Virus record (IMG/VR): IMGVR_UViG_3300025009_000163
Coordinates: 1 to 47,369 of that record
DNA: 47,369 bases
DNA from: a virus
Strand: one strand, 5' to 3'
Under the pieces are notes generated by a model that saw only the letters and a list, made by a program, of their open reading frames with translations, was not told the origin of the DNA and ran no database searches. Below are positions 14,616-22,198 of the stretch, piece by piece; positions within the stretch are counted from its first letter, which is position 1; each line of letters begins with the position of its first letter. The translations under genes and the position numbers were made by a program.

Positions 14616-15878
14616 TCATAGCAGCGCCAGCACTCTCGCGGCAATTGCGGCGTGTCCTGCGGCGGTGGGGTGCAAGCCGTCAGTTGTTTCGTTCTGCGCA
14701 ATCCACGGGTCGGTATAGGTATCCCAGCAGGTAATGCCCTGTGCGGTACATGCGGCGGCAATCGCTGTGCGGATGTTGCCCTTTGCCACTTCTGCCCCTG
14801 CGGTCTGGTCTGCCCAACGGGGTAATACGTTCATGCCGTAAATTGTTGCTCGTGAATTTGACGCCTTGAGAGATGCTATCCCGGCTTCGTAAGTCGCCTG
14901 AAGCGTTGTCATATTTCCAGCATCATCGTCGTTTGTACCAAGTGCGATGATAATTACATCATCGTTATCGGATGCCGCTGCCGTTGATTGAGTCGCCATC
15001 TTTGAAATGACGCCCTCTCCGTTCCCGCTGTGGTTTATCATGCCGCATGAACCGGAGTCGTATTGTTGGCGCACCTTTGCCGTCCAATATACATCCCCTT
15101 TCTCGTTTAGCGTGATGCTGTCACCTAATATACCCATCCACTTGATTTTTGCTGTTGCGTCGGTTGCCAGCGTCCTGACCTCTGCCGCTGTTGCCTCACG
15201 GTTCAGTAGCACCACGTTGCTGATATAACCGTTCCATTTATAAGTAGCGGTACTGTAACCTCCTAATCTAGTGGTTGTCGATGCTAGACTGCCCGCCCAC
15301 GTGCCAAGCGTTGTTAATGCGGCTGTGTATAATGCACCGTTAATGTACAACCTTACCCTGTCGTTTGACGCTGACCATGTGATTGCTAGATGCTTCCATC
15401 CTGTCCCGTCAAGGTAGACTGTATCTGACTTCCACGTGCCCCCCGCCCGTTGCGCAAAAGAACAGTTGCGATCAGCGGAGTTGTTTCTTTGGAATACGAC
15501 TAGATTATTAGCATCGGCTTGCAGCCAAATAGCATAACGCTGTGTCGCATCTGTCCAAACGCCAGCATCAACGGGCTTTATCCATAACGACATCGTGCCC
15601 TCAGCGCCATTGAAAGCGGAGGCTAACGACGCGCTGTATAAATCCGTGTTGCTGTTACTCTCTGGATACAGTGGAGCAAACTTTCCACCGGGCGCTCCTG
15701 TACTTGCGGGAACCACGCCAGCGGTATGCGTACCGTTTCTACTGCTGCCGCTAACATCCTTCGCCACTGTCCCGCTCACTTCATCCAGCGGCCAGTATGC
15801 AATCAGGCTGTCCCTAAACATGCGCCTGATCTTCTGGTAATACGCCAACCCACCCGGCGCCATTGTCGTTTGCTTCAT
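14616..15878 (-). CDS. Virion protein with LamG-like lectin domain and SGNH esterase domain
   Basis: The 420-aa protein has two parts. Residues ~20-235 match a concanavalin/LamG-3-like jelly roll (LIAYWPLDEVSGTVAKDVSG at the start, GTMSLWIKP and DRVRLYINGALY inside). Residues ~245-420 carry all SGNH hydrolase blocks: GDSIT (nucleophile Ser), GNGEG, ALGTND and the C-terminal DGLHP catalytic Asp/His. Such enzymes remove O-acyl groups from glycans. Within the structural operon it is likely a virion glycan-binding deacylase acting on host surface polysaccharide, or on the phage's own glycan (inference). No signal peptide is seen. Confidence 0.82.
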   Translation of the reverse strand: MKQTTMAPGGLAYYQKIRRMFRDSLIAYWPLDEVSGTVAKDVSGSSRNGTHTAGVVPASTGAPGGKFAPLYPESNSNTDLYSASLASAFNGAEGTMSLWIKPVDAGVWTDATQRYAIWLQADANNLVVFQRNNSADRNCSFAQRAGGTWKSDTVYLDGTGWKHLAITWSASNDRVRLYINGALYTAALTTLGTWAGSLASTTTRLGGYSTATYKWNGYISNVVLLNREATAAEVRTLATDATAKIKWMGILGDSITLNEKGDVYWTAKVRQQYDSGSCGMINHSGNGEGVISKMATQSTAAASDNDDVIIIALGTNDDDAGNMTTLQATYEAGIASLKASNSRATIYGMNVLPRWADQTAGAEVAKGNIRTAIAAACTAQGITCWDTYTDPWIAQNETTDGLHPTAAGHAAIAARVLALL

Positions 15879-15882
15879 TGGC

Positions 15883-16311
15883 TTACCCCTTCAGCACAAC
15901 CGTGATAGCCCGTGCATCGCCCTGATTTGTGTCTGTAATAGTTGCGGCTGTAGTGCTCTTACTCCACAGCTTGACAAAGCCCGCAGGGAAAAATTCGTCC
16001 GGGATTTGATATGCACCCGAGATTGCTGTGCCTACCCCGCTGATCTGCACCGGAGCGCCCAGGTAGTCGTAGAGTATCGCAAATGAGCCGCCGCTTGTGG
16101 GGGATACCTTAAAGCCGATGTTAGCGGCTGTCCAAACCGTACCTGCCAGGTGGACCATGCCACCCGGAAAGCCGGTTGCGTCAAATTCTTCTGTTTCAGC
16201 CAAAGCACTGCCGATGGTCAGGCTAACGGTCTTGTAGCCGCGTGAGATGGAAGCTGCGCCGCCTTCCGCCTGGAATATCTGCCCCGCTACCTGATATGAT
16301 GTTTTTGCCAT
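15883..16311 (-). CDS. Hypothetical structural protein, 142 aa
   Basis: The product is Gly/Ala/Thr-rich and beta-structured (GSALAETEEFDATGFPGGMV, TVWTAANIGFKVSPTSGGS). The composition resembles virion decoration or fibre-like proteins, and it lies between the glycosyltransferase pair and the LamG-SGNH gene. It ends 4 bases before that gene's start. Probably a virion component (inference). Confidence 0.65.
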   Translation of the reverse strand: MAKTSYQVAGQIFQAEGGAASISRGYKTVSLTIGSALAETEEFDATGFPGGMVHLAGTVWTAANIGFKVSPTSGGSFAILYDYLGAPVQISGVGTAISGAYQIPDEFFPAGFVKLWSKSTTAATITDTNQGDARAITVVLKG

Positions 16312-16320
16312 TCTGTCCTC

Positions 16321-17016
16321 CTAAATTCGATAGACTAAAAAGTCCTGTGATAATTCCGCTTTCATCATCCCCATCCGCCGGGCTGCCGGTACTATGCCGT
16401 GCCAGCCTTTGACGATGGGGTTTGTTACCTCGTTGACGTTCACCGTTGCGTTCCATGTGTCTGCGCAGGTTTCAAATACGGCGGCGTATTCCGGCCGCTT
16501 TATCAGTTCGTTGAAGCTGCCTTGTTCCTTCCAGCGCTGTTCACCGGGGTAAGTAGCGAACCACTCCGCCACAAACTTGCGGGTCAATTCGGTATTGCGC
16601 CAGTAGGTAACGCCAACGTTGCAGTGCGCCGGTACGTTCAGCATCTTCAGGTATTCGCTCCTGGCGGGGTCGTGTACGCATGCGCCAAATTCGCCAACCG
16701 TCAGCGCTTCCGTCAGGTCGTGCTCGAAGTCCAGCACGGCGGCGTCAGCATCCACCCATGCCACAAACTCATACTCTGCTTCCAGCGCCCGGCGGATCAG
16801 TTCGATCTTGTCCCAGCCGCCGCCGATCATATCGGGGTAGACGCTCCCCATGATGTGCCAGTAGTCGTAGTTGTGCGAGCGTGCATAAGCCGCATGGCGC
16901 TGGTAGGTCAGCCGGAGCATGTCGTGCATGCAGCCGCTAAACCCGGCGTCAAATATTCCCGTACCGTCGACGGTCAAACAGGCTTGGATGATAAGTTTCT
17001 TGTTGGTGCGTTTCAT
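16321..17016 (-). CDS. GT-A type glycosyltransferase
   Basis: The 231-aa protein has a DxD-type motif in VAWVDADAAV near residue 88, preceded by GGGWDKIELIRRALE, resembling GMA12/MNN10 (GT34-like) galactosyl- or mannosyltransferases that use a metal-bound nucleotide sugar. HCNVGVTYWRN near residue 133 and the late KGWHGI motif fit the acceptor side. Its start overlaps the stop of the upstream GT-B enzyme as ATGA, so the pair is translated together next to the capsid genes. Confidence 0.75.
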   Translation of the reverse strand: MKRTNKKLIIQACLTVDGTGIFDAGFSGCMHDMLRLTYQRHAAYARSHNYDYWHIMGSVYPDMIGGGWDKIELIRRALEAEYEFVAWVDADAAVLDFEHDLTEALTVGEFGACVHDPARSEYLKMLNVPAHCNVGVTYWRNTELTRKFVAEWFATYPGEQRWKEQGSFNELIKRPEYAAVFETCADTWNATVNVNEVTNPIVKGWHGIVPAARRMGMMKAELSQDFLVYRI

Positions 17017-19034
17017 TTCAGCCCCCCTTCGATCTCAGTCAGCACGGGAGCCCAATATTTCGAAGTCACCGCGTCCACGTCGTACTCACTTTGTATGTAC
17101 TCAACCGTTTTCGCCGTGGGTGTGGCTTTGCGGTATTCAGCTTCCATGCACAGCTCAACCGGCCGGATATGCGGCCGGTACTGGAAGGCGGCCAGCGGCG
17201 TCCAGAATTTTTCAGCGTCCTTGCGGACAACCATGTGCCCGCTCAGGCACAGCTCACTCATGGCGGTCCAGTCGCCAACAATGACGGGAGTACCGCAATT
17301 GTGAACTAAGTACCCATTTGCTAAATAGGTACTTGATTCGGTTGTGAAGTTGTAGACGGGGAGATTCGTTACTGAGCGTCGTCCGATTTTGAGTATCGGC
17401 TCATATTCACCGTTCGTATCATCTGGACGATCTCCAGTTGACGAGGTGTGAACGGCTCGTTGTGTGATTGCGCTAACCTGAGTTCTGTAAATTCGATCAT
17501 CAGCTTCATCAATGGGCGCTTGATCGTTAGATACGGTTCTAGCGCCTTGTAAAGCGGAAGATGAGACAGCCCTTCGATATGGTACATGTAAGCCAGTCGC
17601 TTGATGCGATGCCGTCTGTGCTCCAGAAAGATAGACGGGCCTATCAACACTGATCCCAACCAGTCCATTAGTTCTATCGAGGTGCTGGCTATTCTGATAG
17701 ATGGCTTTAGTTTGTGCGATCTCATTGGGCGAACCGAGATTGTTCCCTCTCCGTCGATCAGTCCTGCGATATAGGCCAATTGCGTTGGTACTAGATTGCA
17801 CTCGTGTGGTAACTTGTAAGTCTCCATTGATTTCGTAAGACCCAAGCGGTGACGTTGCCATTGTAGCGACCCGAACGTTTTCCCCATTACTACTGCGATC
17901 TCTCGTAACGATTTCTTTTGGTAAAGACGAGACAATGTCTCCAATTCTTCCGGTGTGTATTTGTGGGAGTTTTTCTTCATAACTACTATTATACAACAAC
18001 CGGAGCGCACAATTCAAGTCTTTTGCTTGTATCCATCCCTTATCCGTCCAAAATGGGTGATTGGGAGTGGCTTCGATCATGCCGCGCTTTGTGTGTATTT
18101 GGACAAGATCTCCAGTGAAGTTTTTCACCATTCCACGAAACACACCTTTTGCTTCAACCTTTGTTTCTGCTGGAAAACACGCCTGCGCCTCAAGTATCGG
18201 GATACCAAAGCCCTCACCCGCTGATACCAGCATGTGCACGTCGAAGGCTGAATACAGCTTCGCCAGGTAGTCAGGCGGGTAGCCTAAATAGTTCTGGTAT
18301 GGGTTGCACAGTGCGTAGTCCTCACCTTCCTTCAGCCCGTAGCCTGTGAACACTTCGGGAATGTTGACTACATCGTTGCCGTGTTCGCCCCGGTCTGTTT
18401 GCAGGAAGTAAAAGGCGTCTGCGTGCCTTGCCTTGAAATTGGCGAAGGCTTCGATCATCTGCGTAAAGTTCTTGCGTGAAGGGTTGCCTTTGTTCATGGC
18501 AACGGTGCCAACGATCCACTTATCAGCGGGCAAGCCAAGTTCTTTTCTGCTCTCCGCTTTGTCGCGTGGGTAAAATATCTTTGTGTCGATGCCGTGTGGG
18601 ATGTAGTAGCAGTCAAGCCCCATCTGCTGAGTCATGCGCACGCCAAACTTGCTCATGGCGATACGCTTGTAAGCGTGGTTGAGTTTGTTGCGCACGATCT
18701 GCGGCATGGGCTCATGGTCAATAGGAAACCATGGACACCACTTGAAACCAAACGGATAGCCTTCCGGCTCCATCACCCACACGTCCATCAGGCTGATGGA
18801 GATGTCAGCGTTCCACGTCTGCGAGTGGCCGACAAATACATCGTTGCCGTAGGGGTGGAAGCGTTTGGGTAATATCGTGTAACCGTTGTAATTGAGTACC
18901 CCGCCCTCCAGCCCGTAATAGGCGCTGACGGCGAGCGGGTGCCCGAGTGCCTGGATGCGTGGTGCAAACAGGCCGGTTTGCTGTCCGTATCCGCTGTTAC
19001 TGAAAGGCGCGTTGGAGTGCCAAAGTATTCTCAT
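17013..19034 (-). CDS. GT-B glycosyltransferase interrupted by an intein
   Basis: The 673-aa precursor comprises a 285-residue N-extein, a 294-residue intein and a 94-residue C-extein, so the spliced enzyme is 379 aa. The N-extein has the GT4-like start (HSNAPFSNSGYGQQT), an IPHGID motif near residue 146 and the nucleotide-sugar-binding E-x7-E motif EGFGIPILE near 274-282. The intein sits four residues after this motif, at AQA/CGTPV. Conserved active-site positions are the usual home of inteins because precise loss kills the host gene only when imprecise. With the adjacent GT-A enzyme it probably transfers the sugars made by the late-operon sugar genes (inference). Confidence 0.85.
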   Translation of the reverse strand: MRILWHSNAPFSNSGYGQQTGLFAPRIQALGHPLAVSAYYGLEGGVLNYNGYTILPKRFHPYGNDVFVGHSQTWNADISISLMDVWVMEPEGYPFGFKWCPWFPIDHEPMPQIVRNKLNHAYKRIAMSKFGVRMTQQMGLDCYYIPHGIDTKIFYPRDKAESRKELGLPADKWIVGTVAMNKGNPSRKNFTQMIEAFANFKARHADAFYFLQTDRGEHGNDVVNIPEVFTGYGLKEGEDYALCNPYQNYLGYPPDYLAKLYSAFDVHMLVSAGEGFGIPILEAQACFPAETKVEAKGVFRGMVKNFTGDLVQIHTKRGMIEATPNHPFWTDKGWIQAKDLNCALRLLYNSSYEEKLPQIHTGRIGDIVSSLPKEIVTRDRSSNGENVRVATMATSPLGSYEINGDLQVTTRVQSSTNAIGLYRRTDRRRGNNLGSPNEIAQTKAIYQNSQHLDRTNGLVGISVDRPVYLSGAQTASHQATGLHVPYRRAVSSSALQGARTVSNDQAPIDEADDRIYRTQVSAITQRAVHTSSTGDRPDDTNGEYEPILKIGRRSVTNLPVYNFTTESSTYLANGYLVHNCGTPVIVGDWTAMSELCLSGHMVVRKDAEKFWTPLAAFQYRPHIRPVELCMEAEYRKATPTAKTVEYIQSEYDVDAVTSKYWAPVLTEIEGGLK
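17369..17980 (-). CDS. LAGLIDADG homing endonuclease nested out of frame inside the intein
   Basis: This 203-aa frame (from MKKNSHKYTPEELETL) lies wholly inside the intein, same strand, +1 frame relative to the glycosyltransferase. The N-terminus is a helix-turn-helix (LREIAVVMGKTFGSLQWQR). Near residue 75 stands LAYIAGLIDGEGTISV, a good LAGLIDADG motif with the catalytic acidic residue. The later LPLYKALEPYLTIKRPLMKL is typical of single-motif family members, which act as dimers. A longer frame reaches 18010, but ATG 17980 lies 8 bases after a TATAAT box. It should cut the intein-free allele and drive homing; activity is not shown. Confidence 0.85.
   Translation of the reverse strand: MKKNSHKYTPEELETLSRLYQKKSLREIAVVMGKTFGSLQWQRHRLGLTKSMETYKLPHECNLVPTQLAYIAGLIDGEGTISVRPMRSHKLKPSIRIASTSIELMDWLGSVLIGPSIFLEHRRHRIKRLAYMYHIEGLSHLPLYKALEPYLTIKRPLMKLMIEFTELRLAQSHNEPFTPRQLEIVQMIRTVNMSRYSKSDDAQ
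17988..18017 (-). promoter_or_regulatory. Internal promoter of the intein-nested endonuclease gene
   Basis: Read leftward, TTGAAT (18012-18017), an 18-base spacer and a perfect TATAAT (17988-17993) precede the ATG at 17980 by 7 bases. This is the same -10-to-ATG distance as at the other endonuclease gene (12481). It implies a leaderless mRNA, independent of the glycosyltransferase transcript. Confidence 0.7.
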
Positions 19035-19137
19035 GCAGTCCCTCGTTTATGCGCCCCGAAAGTAGCGCCAGCCAGGGGCCGGGGAATACCCTTTTCGCGA
19101 GCAAGGCTAGACTGGCGCATGATGTTCCAATTGCCGC

Positions 19138-19527
19138 TTAGCGGCCCATTACATATTGCACGTACGCGGTGATGGTCTGCACATCAGCGTTGATGGCGAT
19201 CTGCTTATGGCGCACGATCAAGCCGTAGCCAGCATCGACAAAAGCCGCCGAGATGGTGCCAGCCGCAGCGGTGCCAGCGGTTGTTGCCGCAGAACCTTTG
19301 GTGCCAACGGTGCCATTTACAGCACAGGCGGAGGTCGTGGTCAGCAGGTCGATCTGCGGAGCCGAGCCAGCGCCTGCCGCGTCGGTTGACCAGACGCCAA
19401 AGCCGGTGACGGTGATCCCGCCGCCTTGTGAGCCGGTGGGTGCAAAGCCGAGGAAATAGTCCACGGTGCCGAGTGCCAGGGTGCCCTCTTGCCGGAGGAC
19501 GACGGTGTTCAGGTTTACATTGCTCAT
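19138..19527 (-). CDS. Putative capsid decoration / structural protein
   Basis: The 129-aa product starts MSNVNLNTVVLRQEGTLALG behind a GGAGG site. It is Gly/Ala/Thr-rich with low charge, and lies directly after the major capsid gene, where head decoration or fibre proteins usually are. An in-frame extension to 19596 would run into the capsid gene and is rejected. The two glycosyltransferases begin about 100 bases downstream, making it a candidate glycan acceptor (inference). Confidence 0.65.
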   Translation of the reverse strand: MSNVNLNTVVLRQEGTLALGTVDYFLGFAPTGSQGGGITVTGFGVWSTDAAGAGSAPQIDLLTTTSACAVNGTVGTKGSAATTAGTAAAGTISAAFVDAGYGLIVRHKQIAINADVQTITAYVQYVMGR

Positions 19528-19538
19528 CTCATCCTCCT

Positions 19539-20405
19539 TTATGAAGTGGGTGCGGTCATGTGGAAAATCATCTGAACGCCGAGTGCGGGTTTCCAAATAC
19601 CGGCGTCATAGATCATCGAAAGGTTGAGCTCCAGCCCGCGCCGTGACTCATCCCGTTCGGGGCGAATACGAATCCAGCGCCGCTTGTCAATTGCAAGTGC
19701 CTCTTTGGGATAAACGCCCCCAATGAAGTCGGTGCTTGAATTGGCAGACTGGAACACCTGGTAGATCGGCACACCCATGAACATGAAGCGCGCCTGTAAA
19801 CCCTGGCGGAATACTTCACCCTGAACGCCGGGATCATAGGTAACATTGCTTGCCCCGGCTAGGGTTGCGGTGCTTGCCAGGATTGAGGCCTGATACCCAT
19901 GGATTACACAGGCAAGCGGTTTGAGATTGGATTTGTTGGCGTTGCGAGCTTGGGCGATTGCAGCAGAGATATAGCCCCACGTGATAGTCGCCCCGGTTGT
20001 GCCGAGGGTTCCGCCGGTAAGGCTTGGGAACAGGCTGCAAATGTCGGTCATTACATAACCGGCAGCCCCAAAGCCAAGTTCTTTTGCGGCATCAGTCAAT
20101 ATTTTTTCAGGTAAGTCTGACTCGGCGCGAGCGTCAGAAATGAAAAACTGCGCTCCATATTCAGCCGGGGTCAGAGTTTGTCCAGCGGAAGGCGTGAAAG
20201 CCTGGCTGGTGAGATCGTCGTCGTCGCCTACCGCGTTGATGGTTACGTTGTTGTAGTCATAATTCCGGCGGAGGTTCATCCCGGTACGATCATTGAAAAC
20301 TGTGATCGTGGGTTCGAGATAATTTGTCTCCCGGATTATGAAATCTGCATCAACTTCAACGCGCTGAGCGATGGAACTTACATCACTCCAAATGTTGTTA
20401 GCCAT
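19539..20405 (-). CDS. Major capsid protein (HK97-fold type)
   Basis: The 288-aa product lies immediately after the scaffold gene and has the expected size. An N-arm (NNIWSDVSSIAQRVEVDADF) leads to a beta-rich E-loop region and a P-domain with a helix (PEKILTDAAKELGFGAAGYV). A late A-domain (ACVIHGYQASILASTATLAG; GVPIYQVFQSANSS) and a closing RRGLELNLSMIYDAGI follow. Fold family is assigned from synteny and domain pattern. Confidence 0.82.
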   Translation of the reverse strand: MANNIWSDVSSIAQRVEVDADFIIRETNYLEPTITVFNDRTGMNLRRNYDYNNVTINAVGDDDDLTSQAFTPSAGQTLTPAEYGAQFFISDARAESDLPEKILTDAAKELGFGAAGYVMTDICSLFPSLTGGTLGTTGATITWGYISAAIAQARNANKSNLKPLACVIHGYQASILASTATLAGASNVTYDPGVQGEVFRQGLQARFMFMGVPIYQVFQSANSSTDFIGGVYPKEALAIDKRRWIRIRPERDESRRGLELNLSMIYDAGIWKPALGVQMIFHMTAPTS

Positions 20406-20420
20406 TGATGATTAACTCCT

Positions 20421-20915
20421 TTATGCGAGTCCCAGGCGTCGTCTCCTTTCGGCATCGGTTTCGCCGCCAGATGCGCCGCCGGGGTTGGTTGTCGATAACG
20501 TGGGCGCTGTCTTTTTTGGCAAGGCTTCCAGCAGAGCCTTTGCGTCGGCTTCCAGTTCTTCGGGCGTCTCACCCGTCAACCTGAGCGCCAATGCAGCCGG
20601 TAAACCGGTCTTTTCTGCGATGCTGCGCTTGAGTGCTTCGGCTTCTGTTTTCTTGAGTAGTTTCTGCGTCTCTTTGAGTTCGGCTTTCAGCCTGTCGATC
20701 TCCGACAACTCAGCCTTACGCTTCTCGTCCTCAGCCTCCTCGAACTTTTTTAGCTTCGAGTGCACCCGCTGCGCTTCTTCCTCTTTGTTTTTTAAGGATC
20801 GCCGTGCTGTTTCCAGCTCCTTTTGCAGTTCCTCCGCCGTCAAGGGTTTGGTTGGCTGCGTTTCCAGCGTCTCGCTGGGGGTTTCGACCGTCTCGGTCTT
20901 GGTATCTTCTGGCAT
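20421..20915 (-). CDS. Capsid scaffolding protein
   Basis: The 164-aa product is almost entirely charged coiled coil from residue 25 to 95 (TAEELQKELETARRSLKNKE...). A compact helical region (GLPAALALRLTGETPEELEA) and a basic C-terminus (DAERRRRLGLA) that would contact the capsid protein follow. Position before the major capsid gene is canonical. ATG 20915 has GGAGGG upstream; the GTG one codon earlier is less likely. Confidence 0.85.
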   Translation of the reverse strand: MPEDTKTETVETPSETLETQPTKPLTAEELQKELETARRSLKNKEEEAQRVHSKLKKFEEAEDEKRKAELSEIDRLKAELKETQKLLKKTEAEALKRSIAEKTGLPAALALRLTGETPEELEADAKALLEALPKKTAPTLSTTNPGGASGGETDAERRRRLGLA

Positions 20916-20937
20916 CACGCCCTCCGAAAAATGAAAT

Positions 20938-20996
20938 AAAAAAACCGCCGCTTTTGTGCGACGGTCTCCGGGGAGATGGTCACAAAAAAGCGGCGG
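20938..20996 (-). terminator. Long hairpin with U-run just upstream of the scaffold gene
   Basis: CCGCCGCTTTTTTGTG (minus strand, 20981-20996) pairs with CACAAAAGCGGCGG (20945-20958), with a small inner TCTCC/GGAGA hairpin, and is followed by seven Ts. It has every mark of an intrinsic terminator, yet it stands inside the late operon, 20 bases before the scaffold gene. It may partially terminate, be a read-through point, or protect a processed mRNA end. Confidence 0.8.
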
Positions 20997-21062
20997 TCAG
21001 TAACGGATAGCCCTTATTCAGTTGTTAGGGTTATAGTAGCACAATCTTTCTAAATCACCAAA

Positions 21063-21200
21063 TCAGCGGTTTTTATTCAAATCTTTCTCCTTTCTCAGTT
21101 CGCTTGTGGTGGGTTTGACTCCTAACATAATTTCGATAGTCTCTACTATCACCAGTAGAGCCCGGCGTATCTCATACCAAAATGGTTTATCGGGTATCAT
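21063..21200 (-). CDS. Small hypothetical protein, 45 aa
   Basis: ATG 21200 overlaps the stop of the MuF-like gene as ATGA, and AAGGA lies nine bases upstream. The product (MIPDKPFWYEIRRALLVIVE...) has a helical hydrophobic middle and a basic C-terminus. It is the only candidate gene in the ~280 bases between the MuF-like and scaffold genes. No family recognised. Confidence 0.55.
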   Translation of the reverse strand: MIPDKPFWYEIRRALLVIVETIEIMLGVKPTTSELRKEKDLNKNR

Positions 21201-22198
21201 TTCACCAAATCCTTTAGCGCTGCCTCTACATTCATCGAGCCATAAACCGCGTCATCAGTATGCACGGCTATATCGGTAAAGTTGAATTTGCCAGCCTTCC
21301 ACGCCTCATATTTGCCCTTCCCTAAAATCTGCTTTTGCATAGCCTCAGACTGCTGGCTGAACCATTCTTCACCTGTTTGGATAGTAAAGTCAGGGTTGAG
21401 AATTGTTCGGGGTAACATCGCGCAGCGGCCCGAATAATGGTCATCAAGTCGCTCGTCAACCGTGTGGAATGTCCCGTGCTTTGCAACGCAGGCCGGACAG
21501 GCACTTGGGAGATGTGCGAACCAGAACCAGCCTGTCACAATTTTATTGTTGGCGATATAGTTCGCCCTTGTCGCCTCACGATAACTCCACAATTGCACCG
21601 TCCTTGCCGTCCTCAGCGCATCGGTAAGCGTCATGCCCAGCTTGTCGCGCACAAGCGAAGCAGCCAGAACCTTCGGGTTGCGCCCGAGTGTGACATGCTC
21701 GATGATGGCTTGCGAGATGCGCCGGGCAGCTTCAGCGCCGTAACCGGACAGGCGGCGGAATAGCTCGCCTTCCGGTGACAGGAACGCCAGCAGGTTTTCA
21801 ACGACACGTGGGTTCAGCGACTGGATGTATGCCACAAGCCGCTTATCCCCTGCCACAAGTTCAGCAAGGATCGTGTTCACGTTCTGCCCCGCCAGCGCTA
21901 TCGCCTGTTTTGCGGTTGCGCTCAACTCGGTTTCGAGGTAGACGCTGTACTTTGTGACCTCACGCTCCACCCCGTCGATCAGGCTCTTGTACTGTGCCAG
22001 CTTGACCAGTTCGCCCTGACTGAGCGCCCCGGTCTGCTCAAGTTTCAGCGCCAACGCCTCGACCTTGCCGCGCAGGTTGTCGTATGCGCCCATGTAGGCA
22101 TCGATCAGGCGGGCAAGCGTGGCGGTGTCTTTCGAGGCAAGCGCCCGCTGGAATTTCTCAACCAGTTCGATGATGTTCAGTCCGGGTGCGTCAGTCAT
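21197..22198 (-). CDS. Phage head morphogenesis protein (MuF / SPP1 gp7-like)
   Basis: The 333-aa protein is helical in its first 200 residues. It then carries the MuF-family core: TARTVQLWSYREATRANYIA, a CPACVAKHG pair near residue 240 and the HYSGRCAMLPR motif near 258. The family sits in the head beside the portal and may be ejected with DNA. It normally follows the portal directly; here ten kilobases of sugar genes separate them. Confidence 0.88.
   Translation of the reverse strand: MTDAPGLNIIELVEKFQRALASKDTATLARLIDAYMGAYDNLRGKVEALALKLEQTGALSQGELVKLAQYKSLIDGVEREVTKYSVYLETELSATAKQAIALAGQNVNTILAELVAGDKRLVAYIQSLNPRVVENLLAFLSPEGELFRRLSGYGAEAARRISQAIIEHVTLGRNPKVLAASLVRDKLGMTLTDALRTARTVQLWSYREATRANYIANNKIVTGWFWFAHLPSACPACVAKHGTFHTVDERLDDHYSGRCAMLPRTILNPDFTIQTGEEWFSQQSEAMQKQILGKGKYEAWKAGKFNFTDIAVHTDDAVYGSMNVEAALKDLVK

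Larger units (their letters stand above)
17298..18179 (-). mobile_element. Intein in glycosyltransferase, with out-of-frame endonuclease gene
   Basis: Splicing motifs are clear. Block A begins at Cys1 (CFPAETKVEAKGVF). Block B contains TPNHPFW, with the TxxH motif. Block F reads NLPVYNFTTESSTYLANGYL and block G is VHN followed by Cys+1. The ~204 codons between the two splicing halves are open in the intein frame but have no endonuclease motifs there. Instead the +1 frame of the same DNA encodes a LAGLIDADG protein (17369-17980). The element is thus a mini-intein whose linker is the out-of-phase translation of a homing-endonuclease gene. Confidence 0.85.

Noticed and set aside
16399-17304. 301-codon plus-strand frame over the glycosyltransferases
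   Set aside because: Antisense shadow; the minus-strand frames have clear DxD and E-x7-E motifs.
17369-19034. Sequencing frameshift as explanation for the nested LAGLIDADG frame
   Set aside because: Two opposite indels would be needed, both frames are open over ~200 codons, and the nested frame has its own TATAAT and ATG. Not excluded experimentally, but less likely.
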